Below, piece after piece: positions 22,163 to 23,551 of a stretch of DNA of 23,551 nt (its first letter is position 1; the number at the start of each line of letters is the position of its first letter). The notes beneath the pieces are model-generated. The model saw nothing but the letters and a program-made list of their open reading frames with translations, was not told the DNA's origin and ran no database searches. Source of the DNA: Archangium sp. (lineage in GTDB: Bacteria > Myxococcota > Myxococcia > Myxococcales > Myxococcaceae); the NCBI GenBank assembly GCA_016793585.1, contig JAEUJR010000253.1, forward strand, positions 1-23,551, written 5' to 3'. The position numbers were made by a program, and so were the translations under genes.

Positions 22163-23515
22163 ATGAAGCGCGCCCTTCTTCTCCTCGTCGCCAGCTCATG
22201 CGCCACGACGATGCCGCTGTATCCGTCACGGCCGTCTGCAGCGACCGCGGCTCCGCCTGCCGACCCGATGCCCGCGAAGATGGTGGTGCACCTCACCGCC
22301 ACGGCCGAGGGCCTCAAACGCGCGCTCGACTCCCGCGTACCTCCGACCGGCGAGACGACGTTCGAGCTGCGCGGCCAACGCGCGGTGAAGTGGAGCCGCA
22401 GCCCTTTCACGCTGCGCTTCGCCGACGGCCGCATCGAGCTCAAGACCGACCTCAGCATCGAAGCCGAGCTGCCGATGCTGGGCGCGACGACGGTGCCGGT
22501 CTCCATCGCCGTGTCGGGCGAGCCCATCGTCACCAGCGACTGGAAGGCTCGCCTGCAGGGCGCGACGAGCAAGGTCGAATCGAAGGACCTTCGCCTGCGC
22601 ACGATGCAGGGCATGACGGGCGCCATCGAGAAGACGCAGACCGCCATCGACACGTACATCGAGAACTTCTCGTGGGACCTCTCGCCGCAGCTCGCTCGTG
22701 CGTGGGAGAAGTTGTCGGCGCCGATTGCGTTCGCGGTGGGCGACGCGAGCGCGTGCGCGCAGCTGCGCGTGAGCTCCATCGAAGCCGGGCCGACCGTCAT
22801 CGCCGGTGGCCTCGAGAAAGACGTCGCGTTCGTGCTGGCGCCGTCGGTGTCGCTGCCCTGCCCGACTGACGCAGCCACGGGCCAACTGCCAAGGCTCTCG
22901 AACGTCGCCACGCTCCCGTCGGGTCCCTTCACGGTCGAGGTGCCCATCGCCGCCCGCTACGAAGAGCTCGCGAAGGCGATGGCTGCCACGTTCACCGACG
23001 GCAAGCTGTTCTTCTCGAAGAGCTACCCCGAGCTGTACCTCACCGAGCCCGAGGTCTTCGCGAGCACCGACCAGCAGCTCGTCGTGAAGCTGCACCTCGC
23101 CGGGCCCATCAAGGCCGCGGGCTTGTCTGCCACCCTCGACGGAGACCTCTTCTTCGCCGGCCACCCGCAGGTCATCGACAACGAGCTGCGCATTCCCGAC
23201 CTCGAGCCCACGGTGCAGACGACGAGCTTTCTGCTCGCGCTCAAGGCGACGCTCGACGCGAACGGCATTCGCGACCAGGCACGGCAGGCCCTCACGCTCG
23301 ACCTCGGAGAGCGCTTCAAGGCCGTGCGCGAGAAGCTCTCGACCGACACCGCCTTCGAAGAGGGCCTCGGCTGCACGCGGACCCGCGTCGCGAAGATTGC
23401 GGTGACGGGTGTGTACCCGCACGCGTCGTACCTGCGCGTGTACGTGACGGTGACGGCGCAGGGAGCGGTCTATCTGCCCTGCCCCGACGCTGGTGACGCC
23501 GTCGCGGGACGTTAA
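22163..23515 (+). CDS. DUF4403-family lipoprotein
   Basis: A 450-residue protein. The signal MKRALLLLVASSC gives a lipobox (VASSC, Cys13), followed by a Pro/Ala-rich spacer. The rest is beta-rich with a long amphipathic helix (QGMTGAIEKTQTAIDTYIEN). The segment LSPQLARAWEKLSAPIAFAVG, then a strand ending SSIEAGPTV, fits the DUF4403 pattern as I know it. That family is thought to have a tubular, lipid-binding (BPI/SMP-like) fold in cell envelopes, but its function is not established. Cys pairs occur at about 195, 233 and the C-terminus. ATG 22163 is chosen because it begins the signal peptide; the frame is open back to 21710, inside the copper operon's first gene. It is divergent from that operon, and no functional link is shown. 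Confidence 0.75.
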   Translation: MKRALLLLVASSCATTMPLYPSRPSAATAAPPADPMPAKMVVHLTATAEGLKRALDSRVPPTGETTFELRGQRAVKWSRSPFTLRFADGRIELKTDLSIEAELPMLGATTVPVSIAVSGEPIVTSDWKARLQGATSKVESKDLRLRTMQGMTGAIEKTQTAIDTYIENFSWDLSPQLARAWEKLSAPIAFAVGDASACAQLRVSSIEAGPTVIAGGLEKDVAFVLAPSVSLPCPTDAATGQLPRLSNVATLPSGPFTVEVPIAARYEELAKAMAATFTDGKLFFSKSYPELYLTEPEVFASTDQQLVVKLHLAGPIKAAGLSATLDGDLFFAGHPQVIDNELRIPDLEPTVQTTSFLLALKATLDANGIRDQARQALTLDLGERFKAVREKLSTDTAFEEGLGCTRTRVAKIAVTGVYPHASYLRVYVTVTAQGAVYLPCPDAGDAVAGR

Positions 23516-23551
23516 CGCTTCAGCAGCGCGCGCACCGTCATCGGCACTGCC
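23512..23551 (-). CDS. Possible C-terminal end of a minus-strand gene, cut by window edge
   Basis: Reading leftward from the window edge, an open frame of 12 codons (AVPMTVRALLKR) ends in TAA whose complement is TTA at 23512-23514. The composition, with a basic C-terminus, is plausible for a real protein end, and it would converge with the DUF4403 gene with overlapping stop codons. Too little is visible to name a family. Confidence 0.35.
   Translation of the reverse strand, partial: AVPMTVRALLKR

Overview
The window is a gene-dense, GC-rich stretch of bacterial chromosome. Several signs point to Myxococcota, probably Myxococcales. There are many lipoproteins with Asp/Ala/Gly-rich spacers behind the lipobox, FG-GAP/VCBS surface lipoproteins with Gly/Ala/Ser linkers, a TonB-dependent receptor with a TonB-like domain at its N-terminus, and widespread ATGA/GTGA stop-start overlaps. 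The assignment rests on style rather than a marker gene. No rRNA, tRNA, CRISPR array or insertion sequence was seen. No stretch over 300 bases lacks a gene; the longest intergenic gap is about 168 bases (21995-22162).

Left part (1-5743). The end of an M16 peptidase gene is followed by a tiny lipoprotein set between two hairpins, then an Hsp70-type ATPase domain that stops at the interdomain linker. Facing these is a minus-strand run that reads, in transcription order: Cys-rich lipoprotein (5743), coupled single-pass membrane protein, FG-GAP lipoprotein, DUF374 acyltransferase (ending 2320).

Middle (5744-14180, plus strand). A candidate promoter with two adjacent dyads leads a probable metal-uptake operon. 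Its genes are a small His/Asp-rich exported protein, a TonB-dependent receptor with a TonB-C-like N-terminal domain and a His-containing linker, two unrecognised lipoproteins and a DUF1826 protein. DUF1826 is a family known from zinc-limitation gene clusters elsewhere, so zinc is my best guess for the substrate. Directly downstream is a strange DNA polymerase I-like protein. Its two nuclease sites look destroyed and several nucleotide-binding polymerase residues are replaced, yet both catalytic aspartates remain.

Right part (21994 down to 14173, minus strand). A six-gene run reads: Cys-containing polytopic membrane protein, TolC-like outer membrane factor, CusB-like adaptor with a heavy-metal-binding domain, CusA-type Cu(I)/Ag(I) RND pump, ADP-ribosylglycohydrolase-family protein, Uma2 nuclease-family protein. 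The first five are joined by 4-base stop-start overlaps. A DUF4403 lipoprotein diverges from this operon at 22163. The window ends in what may be the last codons of a minus-strand gene.

The two main themes are metal import (middle) and metal export (right). The most unusual items are the degenerate Pol I paralog, the receptor-lipoprotein-DUF1826 operon, and the coupling of an ADP-ribosylglycohydrolase to a copper pump. All family calls were made by eye, without database searches.
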